A stretch of 64,000 nt of DNA from Eudorina sp. 2006-703-Eu-15. Its lineage: Eukaryota > Chlorophyta > Chlorophyceae > Chlamydomonadales > Volvocaceae. This document shows, piece by piece, positions 1-12,400 of the stretch (positions within the stretch are counted from its first letter, which is position 1; each line of letters starts with the position of its first letter). The notes beneath the pieces were generated by a model that was not told where the DNA came from, ran no database searches, and saw only the letters and a program-made list of their open reading frames with translations. The translations under genes and the position numbers were made by a program. Where the stretch lies: assembly GCA_003117195.1 (NCBI GenBank), contig BDSI01000137.1:181001-245000 (forward strand). Direction: 5' to 3'.

Positions 1-201
1 GAGCCTGATGGGTTCCTGTCCTAACCCTGTCTCTCCCGCCCTCTCACACGCCCCTTTCACACGCCCTCTCACACGCCCTCCACTCCCTGCCCTCCCTCAC
101 GTCCACCCACCGCCTCGTGTGGTACCCCCCCAAAACTCCTAAACTGCCTCCCCCTCACGTGGCTCCTCACGTGGCCCCTCACGGACCCCCCCCAAAAAAA
201 G
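1..201 (+). other. Intron end of the Mg2+ transporter gene, with short repeats
   Basis: Presumed intron upstream of the last transporter exon. It contains short C-rich direct repeats (CTCACACGCCC several times at 41-80; CCTCACGTGGC-like units at 152-185). No coding similarity was recognised. Confidence 0.5.
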
Positions 202-483
202 AACCTGCACGAGTACATCAAGGACACGGAGGACCTCGTGACCATCAAGCTGGACCAGCACCGCAACCAGCTCATCACAATCGACCTCCTGCTCACGTCG
301 CTCACCACAACGCTCAACCTGATGACCGTGGTGGGCGGCTACTTCGGCATGAACCTCGACTCGGGGCTGCAGGAGCGGCCGCACCTCTTCAAGGCCGTGG
401 TGCTCACCACGTCGCTGGGCTCGATAGCGCTCTTTGCAGTCTTCCTGGTCTTCCTGCACAACCAGGCGCTGCTGTACTACTGA
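202..483 (+). CDS. CorA/MRS2-type Mg2+ transporter, C-terminal exon (partial)
   Basis: This is the final exon of a magnesium channel of the CorA/MRS2 family; the rest lies upstream of the window. The fragment begins at residues NLHEYIKDTEDL, the end of the long cytosolic/matrix stalk helix, and continues through two membrane segments. The first carries the family signature Gly-Met-Asn at the pore entrance (GMN codons 346-354, in YFGMNL); the second is the hydrophobic stretch around ALFAVFLVFL. The stop codon is at 481-483. The exon start is a best guess: the AG after a run of C and A residues at about 188-201 is not a strong acceptor, but homology to the family begins exactly there. Which organelle or membrane it serves cannot be told without the N-terminus. 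Confidence 0.88.
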   Translation, partial: NLHEYIKDTEDLVTIKLDQHRNQLITIDLLLTSLTTTLNLMTVVGGYFGMNLDSGLQERPHLFKAVVLTTSLGSIALFAVFLVFLHNQALLYY

Positions 484-619
484 AGCAGCAGAGTTGGGCG
501 GGGGGTTGGGACTTTTCGAGGCCCGTGCTTTGCGCCCACACGCAGCCATCCGGGTGGTTGCTGGTTCCTCTGCATGGCGTTTTACTAGGGCGCCATTTTC
601 ATCGAATAGATTTGGGAAC

Positions 620-624
620 TGTAA
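620..624 (+). terminator. Candidate TGTAA poly(A) signal of the Mg2+ transporter gene
   Basis: TGTAA, the usual polyadenylation signal of volvocine algae, lies 137 bases after the transporter stop codon, a plausible 3' UTR length. Confidence 0.55.
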
Positions 625-3472
625 GGTGGGCCCGTGCGGGAGCTCGTCGATGGTGTGCTGTGATAAGGAACGCGCCTCGTCTGCCTTGCCGAGTATGGTG
701 CGGTGCTGCGAATGTTGCATCGTGCTCACAGAGGTGCCTGCCTCGGGGCTCGGGTCATCGGTGACGGCCGAAGCCTCCCTTCTGGTGTCCGGTTTTGGAA
801 TCCGTACTTCGACCCATGGGTCATTTCGTGTCAACCCATGAGTTACGGTGGCGGTGATGGCCGAGGCCGCCGCCTCACAACTCACACTGCACACTGCGGA
901 CTCCCGACGGAGTGGGCGAACGTAGGTTAGGATGAGGCGCATCCGCTGCTCTGTGCGACGCGCGGCAGAAGTAAAAGCTTCAATGCCAATGCGTGTTCAT
1001 GAGCCAGGTAACTGCGTCAGAACCTCATTGACCAGGCAAGGCCATCGCATGCTGGGCGCGGCGCGAGCGGCGGCAGGGGTGCTTGGGCGGCCGCCGGGGA
1101 GTTGTCTGGGGCCAGTGGGGCGCTGGTGCAAGCCAAGGAACTGAGCGCTCTTCTGTTTGGAAGAAACGTCATTAAATGAGAAAGCGTCCGTATGATCTGG
1201 GTTGGCCTGCTGTTGTCATCACTGTGTTGGGATGCCGGGATGCTGAAACGATGGGCTGCCATTAGCTGGCGGGATCCTGAGGTTTACGCCAGCCGGAAGA
1301 TTTTAGTGCGGTCTTGTTGCGGGAAGGCCACCGCACAGGCTTTTGGGGCGTTTGGGTGTTAAGACCATGGTTCCGGACGGGCAGACGACCTCCAGTAGTT
1401 CAACGTGCGCGCACTCCACACATGCAGCAGTGTGCAGTGAACTGCTCAGAACCCTTCGGTGTGCTCGTATGGAACACTGGATAGACACGACTTGTCACGA
1501 CAGTGCGCAGTGCGTCCTCCTGCAAGACGGGAGGAAGGAATCCTTGGAATGCGGGTCACGAGCGCAGAGAGGGGAATGCGGGACACGGAGTGCACGGACT
1601 GGCCCCCTGTCGGCCGTTGCTGTGGAGCGTAGGCACGACAAGCCTGATTCGCTGGCGTGCTATGTGTTTTTGTCAGTGGCAGGCCAGGGGTGCGTGTCAT
1701 GCAGGCGGCACAGCTACGCCCGAAAAATGCCCGAACGTCTAACTGCCCAGTGTGTAGTAACGTGAATATCATGCGTTCGTTTCCTGTCGATGCCCGACCA
1801 TTTCCCGTTAATCTACACCCCCTAAGTTTTCGGATCATCGGTTATTGAATGGCATGCCGGCAAACTTGGCGCTTACGTCGTGCGCATCGCGTGATGTCAC
1901 CGGGGTGCCTGGTGCGCTGCCTGCCGGCGGACGGCTGATTTTGGCTGATGTCGCAACATACATCCGTGACCGGATGCGCGTTTAGCGGCCTGCAATCGCG
2001 GCATTGCGCTCGCGGTTCCTCTCGACCGAGCGGATGTATGTTCTGACCATTTGGAGTTCTGGGCATCGCACACTTGAGAGTATCTGTCGTCAACCGCCGC
2101 CGTAGGACTGGGAGGGACTTGACAAGTGAATGTACGAACGAACGCATGGCGCGAAGGGCGTGGTGACGACATTAGGTGGTGCTGAACGTATGGCGGCTGT
2201 CCGATCCCATAACGCCCCATACAAGCAGGTCAAGAGCTGCATGTGTGCCTGAGAGTACCCGCTTGGCGTTGGGCCTCTATCTCATGGTGTCTGCCAACCG
2301 CAGACCGGACAGAGACATGTTACCTGGTCAACCGAGGCGTGTGAAAAGGTGAGTCGAAGCGGGGGAAAGTCCTTGTGCGAGAGCATAATGAACGTCGAGC
2401 GACAGTAGCAACGACGGTGATAGCAGAAGCAGCAGAAGCAGAAGCAGCAGAAGCAGCAGCCACCGTGCATTGATTTCCTGATGGAGAACGGTCAGGTTCC
2501 GAGCGATGCTACTGGTCGATTAGCATCCTAACGCAATGAGATTTAGTTGGCACCGGTACCCCCTGCGCTGTGGTGGAGCTGTGCCCATCCGCACGTAGAC
2601 GCACGTCAACCATGCATGCGCGGCCACGATCAGGTGTTACGTCAGACTTCTGATACGGGGCTTTGCAAAGATACGGGGCACGCAAAAGCATTTTTCGCGA
2701 TGATTCAGCGCTTGGGCTTACCACACATTGTTTTTCGCGGCTTATTTTGTCGTATTAGTAAAACCTACTGACAGATCCAGGGCACTTCGTGCATGTCCGG
2801 TCCACGCTTGCGGCATTCCGTCAGGAATGTGCAGCGCATCTGTGTGTGATACCTGCGAGTGAGTCACTTGCATGCCGCATCACAGTCGCTAATCCTGGCC
2901 TGTCCTGACGTGGTGTCGTCGCCCGGACGGCCGAGCAAATAGTGGCATCAAAGACCCCTCAATCCCACCTGTTCTAGCTTAACATCATCACACTTCCTTC
3001 CGGGCACGGCATAAGAAATGCCCTGAAATGCTTTCCTCACGGCATCCGTTACCTTATGCACTCAAGCTGCACCAACTGTCCCAACTATCTACCGGATATG
3101 GGATCTTGTATCGATCGCAAGGGGAACACTTGCAGTCCCTTGATCGCAATATATTGACATCACACCCACATGAGTGCGGTCCGGTGTGACCGTCTGTGTA
3201 CTGCACCGGATTGTTGGTGTTACCGAGACAACAGACAAGTAAGCTATTCCTTTGTCGTAATACCTCGCAGAATTCAAAGCAGGCAACAATTTGTCCAGTA
3301 GCGACCCGCAAGTCGACTGTAACGGGGTACGACAGAAGGTGAATACCTGCAACCTTCGGTGCTGCGGCAGTATCCCTGTGTCGAAGGGGGTGGAAGCTTT
3401 CATTATTCATTGGAGTTTTGTGAAGAGAACTGCACAGCTACTGATTAGGGGCACTCCCGTCAGATCGCCAAA
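625..3472. other. Intergenic region, transporter 3' side to clathrin start
   Basis: About 2.9 kb with no recognisable gene on either strand. The open frames present are short and show no family motif. It contains a small AGC/AGA microsatellite at 2421-2460. The clathrin promoter and 5' UTR must lie at its right end, but no convincing TATA-like element was found. Confidence 0.6.
2421..2460. repeat. AGCAGA/AGCAGC microsatellite
   Basis: A 40-base run built of AGCAGA and AGCAGC triplet units lies in the non-coding spacer. Confidence 0.8.
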
Positions 3473-6400
3473 ATGGCTCAGGCCGCACCACTCGTGGTGC
3501 AGGAGAAGCTTTCGGTGAGTCCTAGTGTTGTGATCACAGTACCCTAGCAAGCGTTGATGAAGGTGCGGCTTGATACGCAGCTTACGAGCATCGGGGTCGC
3601 GCAAGAGTTCATTTCCTTCAAGAATGTGACGATGGAGTCCGATAAGTATATTTGCATTCGGGAGACTGGAGCTCAAAATACGGTGGTCATTGTCGATATG
3701 GTGAACCCGTTGTCGCCTGCGAGGCGTCAAATCAGTGCCGACAGTGCCCTCATGTGCCTGGACAAGAAGGTCATAGCGCTGAAGGCCGTTACGGCGGGTA
3801 CAGCAGGTGATACGCTGCAGGTATTCAACTTGGATTCGAAGACTAAGTTAAAGGCTTACCAAATGCCGGAGACCGTGGAGTTCTGGAAGTGGATCAGTCC
3901 CACGGCACTGGGCCTGGTGACTGCCACAGCCGTCTACCACTGGGATGTGGAGGTGGGTCATCGCTGTTATACTTTCCAAACACGTCGGAGGTGTGCCGGG
4001 TGATCGTGACACCGCCCCCCAGTGCGAGGGCCCCGAAACCCTGCCGGTTAGGGCTGGTACTGCTGCTGACACTGTGATGCCATCCTAACCCGCAGGGTGC
4101 CTCGGATGCACCGGTTAAAGTTTTTGACCGCACCCCCAACCTTGCGGGAGCTCAAATCATTACCTATCGCACCAGCCCGGACGGGAAATGGGCGGTGCTG
4201 GTGGGCATCGCTCCCGGCGCGCCGGAGAGGTGCGGACGTGCTTAGTGGGAACTGCGCAGGGGTCACTAAATCACATGCCGATTCTTATGACACTGGATTG
4301 CGTGCCGTTTTTGGGACCGAAACCCAAAGCTCCTACACAACACACGGCGTTTGACAGCAACGCTGCGGTTGCGGACGTACTGCTGGGAAGTCGGTGGATG
4401 TTCCATACGATAATCACCCAAATACTTGGGTGCGCGACGCCATGACAGCTTTCGTTGGCAGCGTGTTGGAAGGTTTCATATGGGTTCGCTGACAGTGCAT
4501 GTCACACGTGCCGCAGGCCGCAGCTGGCAAAGGGACTTATGCAGCTGTACTCCTTCGAGCAGGCGAAGAGCCAGCCGCTGGAGGCGCATGCTGCGGCCTT
4601 CGCGATGGTCAAGGTGCGAGGCCATGGAGTGATGGGCCACGGACCGGAGATTTGCCATTCCATGAGGATGCTCAGCACCCCAGCCCCGTGCGCGTGTTGG
4701 ATGACGACGGCAATGCCGCGCTGGATTGTGTTGGACAAGCTGTCTGTCAATCCCTCGGTCTCCGTCACAAGTCAATAAGGTTGATTCCTACACGTTCCGC
4801 ATTTCCATACCGGCTGTGCGCAGTTCGCTGGTCGGGATGCACCGAGCCTGGTCATTTCTTTCGCCCAGAAGACGCTCAAGGACGGACAGATCATCTCCAA
4901 GCTGCATGTCATTGAGCTGGGCGGGGGCGCAGGTTAGTCCACCGCGGGCTGTTCCGTTGTGGGCCTGACTCCTACCGTTGGCTCCTACAAAAGCCTGTCG
5001 CAACGCTAACACAGTAGCCCCATCCTCCTCTGGGCACCGTCCGCCAGAAGTAACCCATTGCCAACGAATAATCTGGATTTAGTAACTCACACCTACCCAC
5101 ATCAGGTTCTCGTTTGTTGCTTGTCACAAGGGGAATTCTTGACCAGGGCCTAGGGAACTGTCACGGCGCAGCACGAGCTGGAACGTCCGGAGGGGTGCTG
5201 CGGCCTGTGTGTTCTCGTGTCCGTGTGCTAAGGTGTCCGCTCCGAACGCGGGCCGAAGATGGGCGCTGAATGACCTGTGTCTGCTGGTGCGCGGGTTTGT
5301 ATGCAGCCGGCGGGGCTATCAAGCGCAGCGCGGAGCTGTTCTTCCCCGCGGACTTCACGGACGACTTCCCGGTGTCGCTGCAGGTACGGGGGAGCGAGCC
5401 ACGGAATCCCGTGGGTCGAGTGTCGGTTCGGTGACTGCATTAACCCGTTGTAGAATGGGATAATTCATGTATCCGCGATGAATCCCCGCGGGTGGACAGG
5501 ATGAACAGGACATGAGCCATGCGGAAAACGGATTTCAATGATCGCAGATCAGCGAGAAGTACGGCCTGGTCTATGTCGTGTCGAAACTCGGTTTCGTTTT
5601 CGTGTACGACCTGGAGTCGGCGACCGCTGTGTACCGCAACCGCATCAGCACGGACCCCGTTTTCGTGGCCTGCCCGAGCGAAGCGAACGGGGGCATCTAC
5701 TGCGTCAACAGGTGCGGTCCTGTGGGCTCGGGTCGCTTGCTCCTGACGCGGCTCCACCACGGGCAACTCCTGGCCGCTCAACATGATGCCGTTACTCCTG
5801 GCTAATACTTTTTCAGTCCGTGATTTGAGTGCTTCCGGAAGCTCTCGAATCTCCACGGCGTTGCCTTGGTGTTGTGAATTGAGCTGCCTAACGGCTCAGG
5901 TACCCAGGCGCGCTTGCCGCGCCAGCATGGGAATGGCAAAGCAGGAGCGCTTGTTGCGCCGTATCCCACACGGGTTCCAACGCGCTGACTGGGGTCGGCC
6001 CTGACTGATGTTGGGTCGCAGGCGTGGGCAGGTGCTGCTGGTGACCGTCAACGAGGCCACCATGGTGCCCTTCGTCAGCCAGCAGCTGGGCAACTTGGAG
6101 TTGGCCATGGCCCTGGCGAAGCGGGGTAACCTTCCGGGGGCGGAGGGGCTGGTGGGCCAGCAGTTTGAGAGCTACTTCGCCGCTGGGCAGTACAAGGAGG
6201 CCGCGGAGTGTGCCGCGGAGTCTCCTCAGGTGGGCAATCTGGGTCGCCTTGGCGGGCGCCTCTTTTCCAGCGTGCATAGAGCACACGGCCTAGGGGATGG
6301 TCAACAGGTTATGTCCGATGGGAGGCCGGATTGTGACGGAGCCTTGCCCTGTTCGCGGTCATGGGTCGCCTATGCTGCGAAGGGACGCATGGGTTGTTGC

Positions 6401-9400
6401 CCTGGGTTGCGCGGGTGCCATTTTCGGGTGAACGCTGAAGATTGCGGCTGGTGCATGGATCATTAATTTCTTACTAAGTAGCATGTACTAAGTAGCATGG
6501 GGCGGGATGAGCACGTATTCCGCGCCCAGGCAGAGGACAGATGGTTGCGGTTGGTCACGCTATGCGCAAGTCCCGACGCCAACCCCCCGTTTGTCCGCCG
6601 TATCATTGGCTACCGCAACATGCATCATCCGCATCATGGACTGCGCAACATCCGTTCATGTCCCTCCCACAGGGCCAGCTGCGCACCAAGGACGTGATGG
6701 ATCGACTGAAGTCGGTGGTTCCGCCGGCAGGCCAGAAGCCGCCCATCCTGGTGTACCTGGGCGTCCTGCTGCAGCGTGGCAAGCTGAACGCGCCGGAGAG
6801 TGGCGAGCTCGCAAGGTAGGCCAAGACATCCATGACGTTATCACCCTGCGGCCCATCCCGCAGGCTGTGGCAGGGGTGCGAAAAGCTGGTAATTGACCAA
6901 TTTGTTGGGTGCTTGGGTTGTTGCTATGGAGTTTGCGCGGAATCCGCATCCGATGACTTCCCTACAGGCCAGCTGCATGGGGGACGATATTCTTCGCACG
7001 TGCGATGGAAGGAGCCTGCGCCTAGGAGCGTGGCGTGCTTGCTGGTTATCCGCCAGTCGTGACGCCCCGGCGCTGTGCGCGTGCTGCCCACACAGGCTGG
7101 TGCTGAGCCAGAACAAGAAGGACCTGCTGGTCAACTGGTGGAACGAGGGCAAGCTGGAGGTGAGGTGTGTCGGCGTATGGCATGTGTCGGCGTCCGAGGG
7201 TGCGGTCCTTGCACAGTTGCGTAGCATGCGTCGGCGATCGGGGTCCAACGAAACCTGGGGTCTCAAACGGATGGAACGGACGTGTGCAGAAGTGGGGAAG
7301 ATGAGGGGGACGAACGGGTCTTCCTGCGTTTCGTGTATCCAAATGTCGCGCCATGGTCTCAAGGAGCCGCCGATGTCGTACTGCGCTCCGTCCCGTCCAG
7401 GCCTGCGAGGAGCTGGGTGACGCCATCAGCGCCTCGGGCGATAAGGACTTTGCGCTGAAGGTGTACCAGCAGTGCGGTGCTGGCCAGAAGGTATGTGAAG
7501 CGCATGACAGGGACGCAGCTCTGATTGAAGCCGGGAGGGTATCGCAAAATTAAAGTGAACGAAGTCAGTCGGGACGTATAGGAAACGCTTTCGGCGGCGA
7601 AGCCATTTGCACTGCACCGACCCGAGCATGTCAGGTCTAGATGAGCCTGAGACCCATAGACCTGCAACTGGTAGTAGGGTTTTTAGACGCCAGCATGTTT
7701 GGTGCATGGATGCAATCTTTTATGTGCGTGGACAGATTGAATAGCTCGACACAGAGACAACACGCCATGCGTCAGATGTTGTGTTTGTGAAGCAGAACAT
7801 GGGGCTGGTTGGAAACATCTTCCGGTCGCGCATATCCTGGCCTGTCCGGTGATTGTTCGCCGCACTTGCGTGTATGCTTCCTTCCAGGTCATTGCAACGC
7901 TGGCTGAGAAGGGCGACATCCAGGCCCTGATCGCCTACACCAACTCCACCGGCCAGAAGCTGGACTACATGTTCCTGCTGCAAAGCATGATGATGAACAA
8001 CCCGAACGGCGCCGTGGCCCTGGCTAAGATGATCTCCAAGCAGGTACCGCCGCCCGTGGACGTCAACGTCATGGCGGACCTGTTCCTGCAGCGGAATATG
8101 ATCCGCGAGGCGACCGCCTTCCTGCTGGACGCGCTGTCGGGAGACCGCGCCGATCAGGGCCCGCTGCAGACCAAGCTGCTGGAGGTCAACCTCATCACCA
8201 ACCCGCAGGCAAGCCGCGGGTGCCGCGAGTTGGGGATGCCCATGCCGCGGGTATCTCCGATGGCGTCACGCTCGGTGGGGATTCTGGCCGCGGTTCCAGG
8301 GATATCGGGGCTGTGCTCTACCTCTGATTGCGGAGCAAGCCTTCACCCTTCAGCCTTCACTCGGCGACTGATGAATGTCGTTTTGCTTTTGTCTCCCCCC
8401 GTGCAGGTCGCGGACGCCATCCTCGCGGGCGGCACCCTGACTCACTACGACCGCCCGCGCATCGCCCAGCTGTGCGAGAAGGCGGGCCTGTACATGCGCG
8501 CGCTGCAGCACTACACCGACCTGTCGGACATCAAGCGCTGCATCATCAACACGCACGCAATCGACCCGCAGGTGCGAGGGCGGCTGTATGCACTTCACAT
8601 TTTGGAAATGAAGGTCGCCGGAACGGGAATCTATGCTCATAGTCCGTTGATGACACCAGCACCCGGGGGAGGCTCGTTGGGATGGGCAGGCCCCACTCGA
8701 CCACGACGATGGCAATCACCAACCGGTGGCTTCCACCTTGAAAATGCGACGATCGGCTGGCGCGTTGTAGCTGGGGTACAATGAGCGCGATGGCTCGTTC
8801 TTCCAGCGGTGCGTTTTCCGCAGCCGTGATTATGGCTTATTGCTGCGCTGCTGACGTTGCAGGCGCTGATCGAGTTCTTTGGCACGCTCAGCAGCGACTG
8901 GGCCCTGGAGTGCCTGAAGGAGCTGCTGGTCAGCAACATGACGCAGAACCTGCAGCTGGTGGTCAACATCGCCAAGGAGTACACGGAGCAGCTGACGCCC
9001 GGCAAGATCATCGAGCTGTTTGAGGCCTACAACTCGTATCATGGCCTGTACTTCTACCTGGGGGCGCGCATCGCGTTCAGCGAGGTGTGTCCGTAGTTAA
9101 CGACAGGCGGGCAGGCTCTGGCCGTCTTGCTGGGGTTAGGGAAGGCAAGGAACCCGACCCAGGCGTGACCGCTCGCTGGGGTGAACTGGCCTGAGGTACT
9201 GCACTAGTATCCGTTGGGGGTTCACGGACCGTGCTCTGTCGCTGTCGTACTATATGGCACGATGTAGTCGACGGGACGGCTCCTACCGAGACCCGCTATG
9301 CACCGTTGGGACAGCGCGGATAACGCCCAGGTCCTTTGTCTTGCATCTTCCACGCATGATGGAAGAAAGAAACCTCCAGTCAAGGCGACCAGTTGGCGTT

Positions 9401-12400
9401 TCATCGTCCGGGCTCCGCAGCTGAGTCCCCGCTTCCTGTCCTCTCTGTGCAGAGCCCGGAGGAGCACTTCAAGTACATCGAGGCCGCCGCGCGCACCGGC
9501 AACCTGAAGGAGGTCGAGCGCGTCACGCGCGAGTCCTCGTTCTACCCGCCGGAGAAGGTCAAGGCCTTCCTCATGGAGGCCAAGCTGCCGGACGCCCGGC
9601 CGCTCATCAACGTGTGCGACCGCTTCGACATGGTGGAGGACCTCACTCAGTACCTGTGAGTGAGGGGACGGGGCTCCGTGACCCATGTAAACCCCCGGCA
9701 GTCGGCGGAACAGAGCTGGCAGCGTCGCGACCCTACCAGAACCGGCCAACCGTAAACTGCCGGATAAACTAAGGAAGGCTGAACCCTATAGCAGGCTTGT
9801 CGTTCGCTGATGCGGGTGATGGCGAACCCACGCGCTCCCGGTCACCTGCCGCCTTCCCCCTTTGGACGTCTTGCACCATCCCGCAGGTTCGCCAACAACA
9901 TGCTCCGTTACATTGAGGGCTATGTCCAGAAGGTCAACCCCGCCAAGACGCCGCAGGTGGTGGGCGCGCTGCTAGACTGCGAGGCGCCCGACGAGTTCAT
10001 CAACAACCTGATCCTGTCGGTGCGCTCGCTGTTGCCGGTGGACGCGCTGGTGGAGGCGGTGGAGCGCCGCAACAGGCTCAAGCTGCTGACGCCCTTCCTG
10101 GAGCACCTCATCAGCGAGGGCAGCCAGGACCCGCACGTGCACAACGCGCTGGGTGAGTATTGCCGGCGTGGTTGGCGACTGGCATCAGTTGCCGCGTCTT
10201 GCTACGAGCGCGCGTAACTATCGGACTTGCGTTTGTTGGTAACGTCCATGTTCGAGTTCCGCAGCCGACTGCTTCCAAGAATGGAATCCGGTCCCTTCCC
10301 CTGCGCAGGCAAGATCATCATCGACACCAACAACAACCCGGAGCATTTCCTGACCACCAACCCGTATTACGATTCGTTGGTGGTGGGCAAGTAAGTACTC
10401 AGGCGGATTACGCCACCTGCTTTCACAATCACGGTATCCGGCGCAGTCTGAACGCGCGGCGTCAGCTAAGCACGATCAGGGGGTTATGCATTGGGACACC
10501 GCGGCTCGTCGACATGTTGTTGAACGTAATGAAGAGCTGGTCTGGTCTATGCACACGTGCATCTTGGTCGGTTGTACATGTACCATACGCGGGCCGTACA
10601 TGTCGCAAGTCCCCCCCTTGTCCCTCGCAACCGGCCAGGTACGCGGAGAAGCGCGACCCCAACCTGGCTGTCATCGCCTACAAGCGCGGCACCTGCGACG
10701 ACGCGCTCATTGAGTGCACGTCGAAGAACGCGCTGTTCAAGCCGCAGGCCAGGTAAGGCCGCGGACCAAAACCGACAGCGAATGAGGGAAATCGTGAGTG
10801 TCATATTCCCTGAGCCCCCCATCTTGCAATTGACCTTGTTTTTTTGTTAGGCTTTCCAGGTTGCCATGTTTCCCATGACACCGGCGAGGTTGTCCGCACG
10901 AAAGCATAGTAACCGCTCGAGGGAAAGAGCACGACAATGGCTAAATGAGGTTGGCGGGTGTACCGCTGCTTTCCTGTCCACGCAGGTACATAGTCGAGCG
11001 CGCAGACCCGGGCCTGTGGGCCAAGGTCCTGGACGACTCCAACCCGCACCGCGCCTCACTCATCGAGCAGGTGGTGGGCACCGCGCTGCCGGAGAGCCGG
11101 AACCCGGAGCAGGTACGCAAAAGCAGTAATGTCGCGCGGGGGATCTCGAAGGGTTGAGCTGATATGTCGTATATGGCAGAGTGCGTATTCAGTCAGAACC
11201 GGATGCGTTTCAAGCGCCATACACGGTCAGAGGTAACGAAGGATCGGCTGTATGCTACAACTGAAGGGTTACAACCTTGTGCGATGGCGTATTTGAGTGT
11301 TGTCGGTACATGCCCACAAGTGCATTAGCGGTGTTCTTAACCTGACTAGGCGGCTCCTTGTCTAAAAGGGGCTTGTTGCCTCGCGTTGCCCCTGCCGTTC
11401 GGAAATGCGAATCCTCCCTTGTACAGCAACCACCCACGAACCCTTCCGCACAGAAGGTAACCCACCTGTGTCCCGTCATGAACGTGCCGAAGCGCGGCGT
11501 CATAAGGCTCCACTCTGGATCGGCTGCAACTGACCTCCTGCTTTATAATGCCCACAGGTCAGCGTCACTGTCAAGGCTTTCATGGCGCAGGGCCTGCAGT
11601 CTGAGCTGATCGAGCTGCTGGAGAAGATCGTGCTCCAGAACAGCGCCTTCTCCAACAACGCCAACCTGCAGAACCTGCTCATCCTGACCGCCATCAAGTC
11701 GGACAAGACGCGCGTCAAGGTGTGAGCGGGGCGTGCTGCGCACCAAAGGAATGCGCCGGGCACCCATCATGCGGGGTCGCGTCGGTGCGCACGCGCATGT
11801 TCATTCGTCTCTTGCAGTAGAATGCGCGTGTTGGGCGACGATAGTAGCGATAGTGCCCAAAATCGGACTGACAAATTCATACCTACGACTGACAGCGTCA
11901 ATGGTGTTGATGACGGTGGTGGTGGTGGTGGTGGTGCTTGTTGCTTCACAGGGCTACATCTACCGCCTGGACAACTTTGATGGTCCGGCAGTGGCGGAGA
12001 AGGCCATTGAGCACGGCCTTGCGGAGGAGGCCTTCGAGATTTACAAGAAGTTCAACAAGCGCGTGGAGGCCATCAAGGTAATTTCCCTTTGGGGGTGCAC
12101 GCGGGCTTGCGTGGTTGGGGGCCACCTCGCTCTTAACAAGGCGCGTAAGGGACCGACAACGCGGACTGGGGCACGCAATTGTTTTCGGCGTGACGATGCC
12201 CTGTGATAACCCATATGGATGTGAACCCGGGCTCACGCTATTCTGTTCGTGAACCTTACGTGGAAGGTCTTGCCGCTGGCCCGTTGGCCCCCAACAGGTC
12301 CTCATCGACCAGATCAAGGACATTGACCGTGCGGCGGAATGGGCGGCCAAGTGTGACGAGGCTCCGGTTTGGAGCGAGCTCGCCCACGCTCAGCTGGCCG

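Noticed and set aside
139..942. Minus-strand 267-codon frame over the transporter exon
   Set aside because: Antisense to the conserved CorA/MRS2 C-terminus and without recognisable domains.
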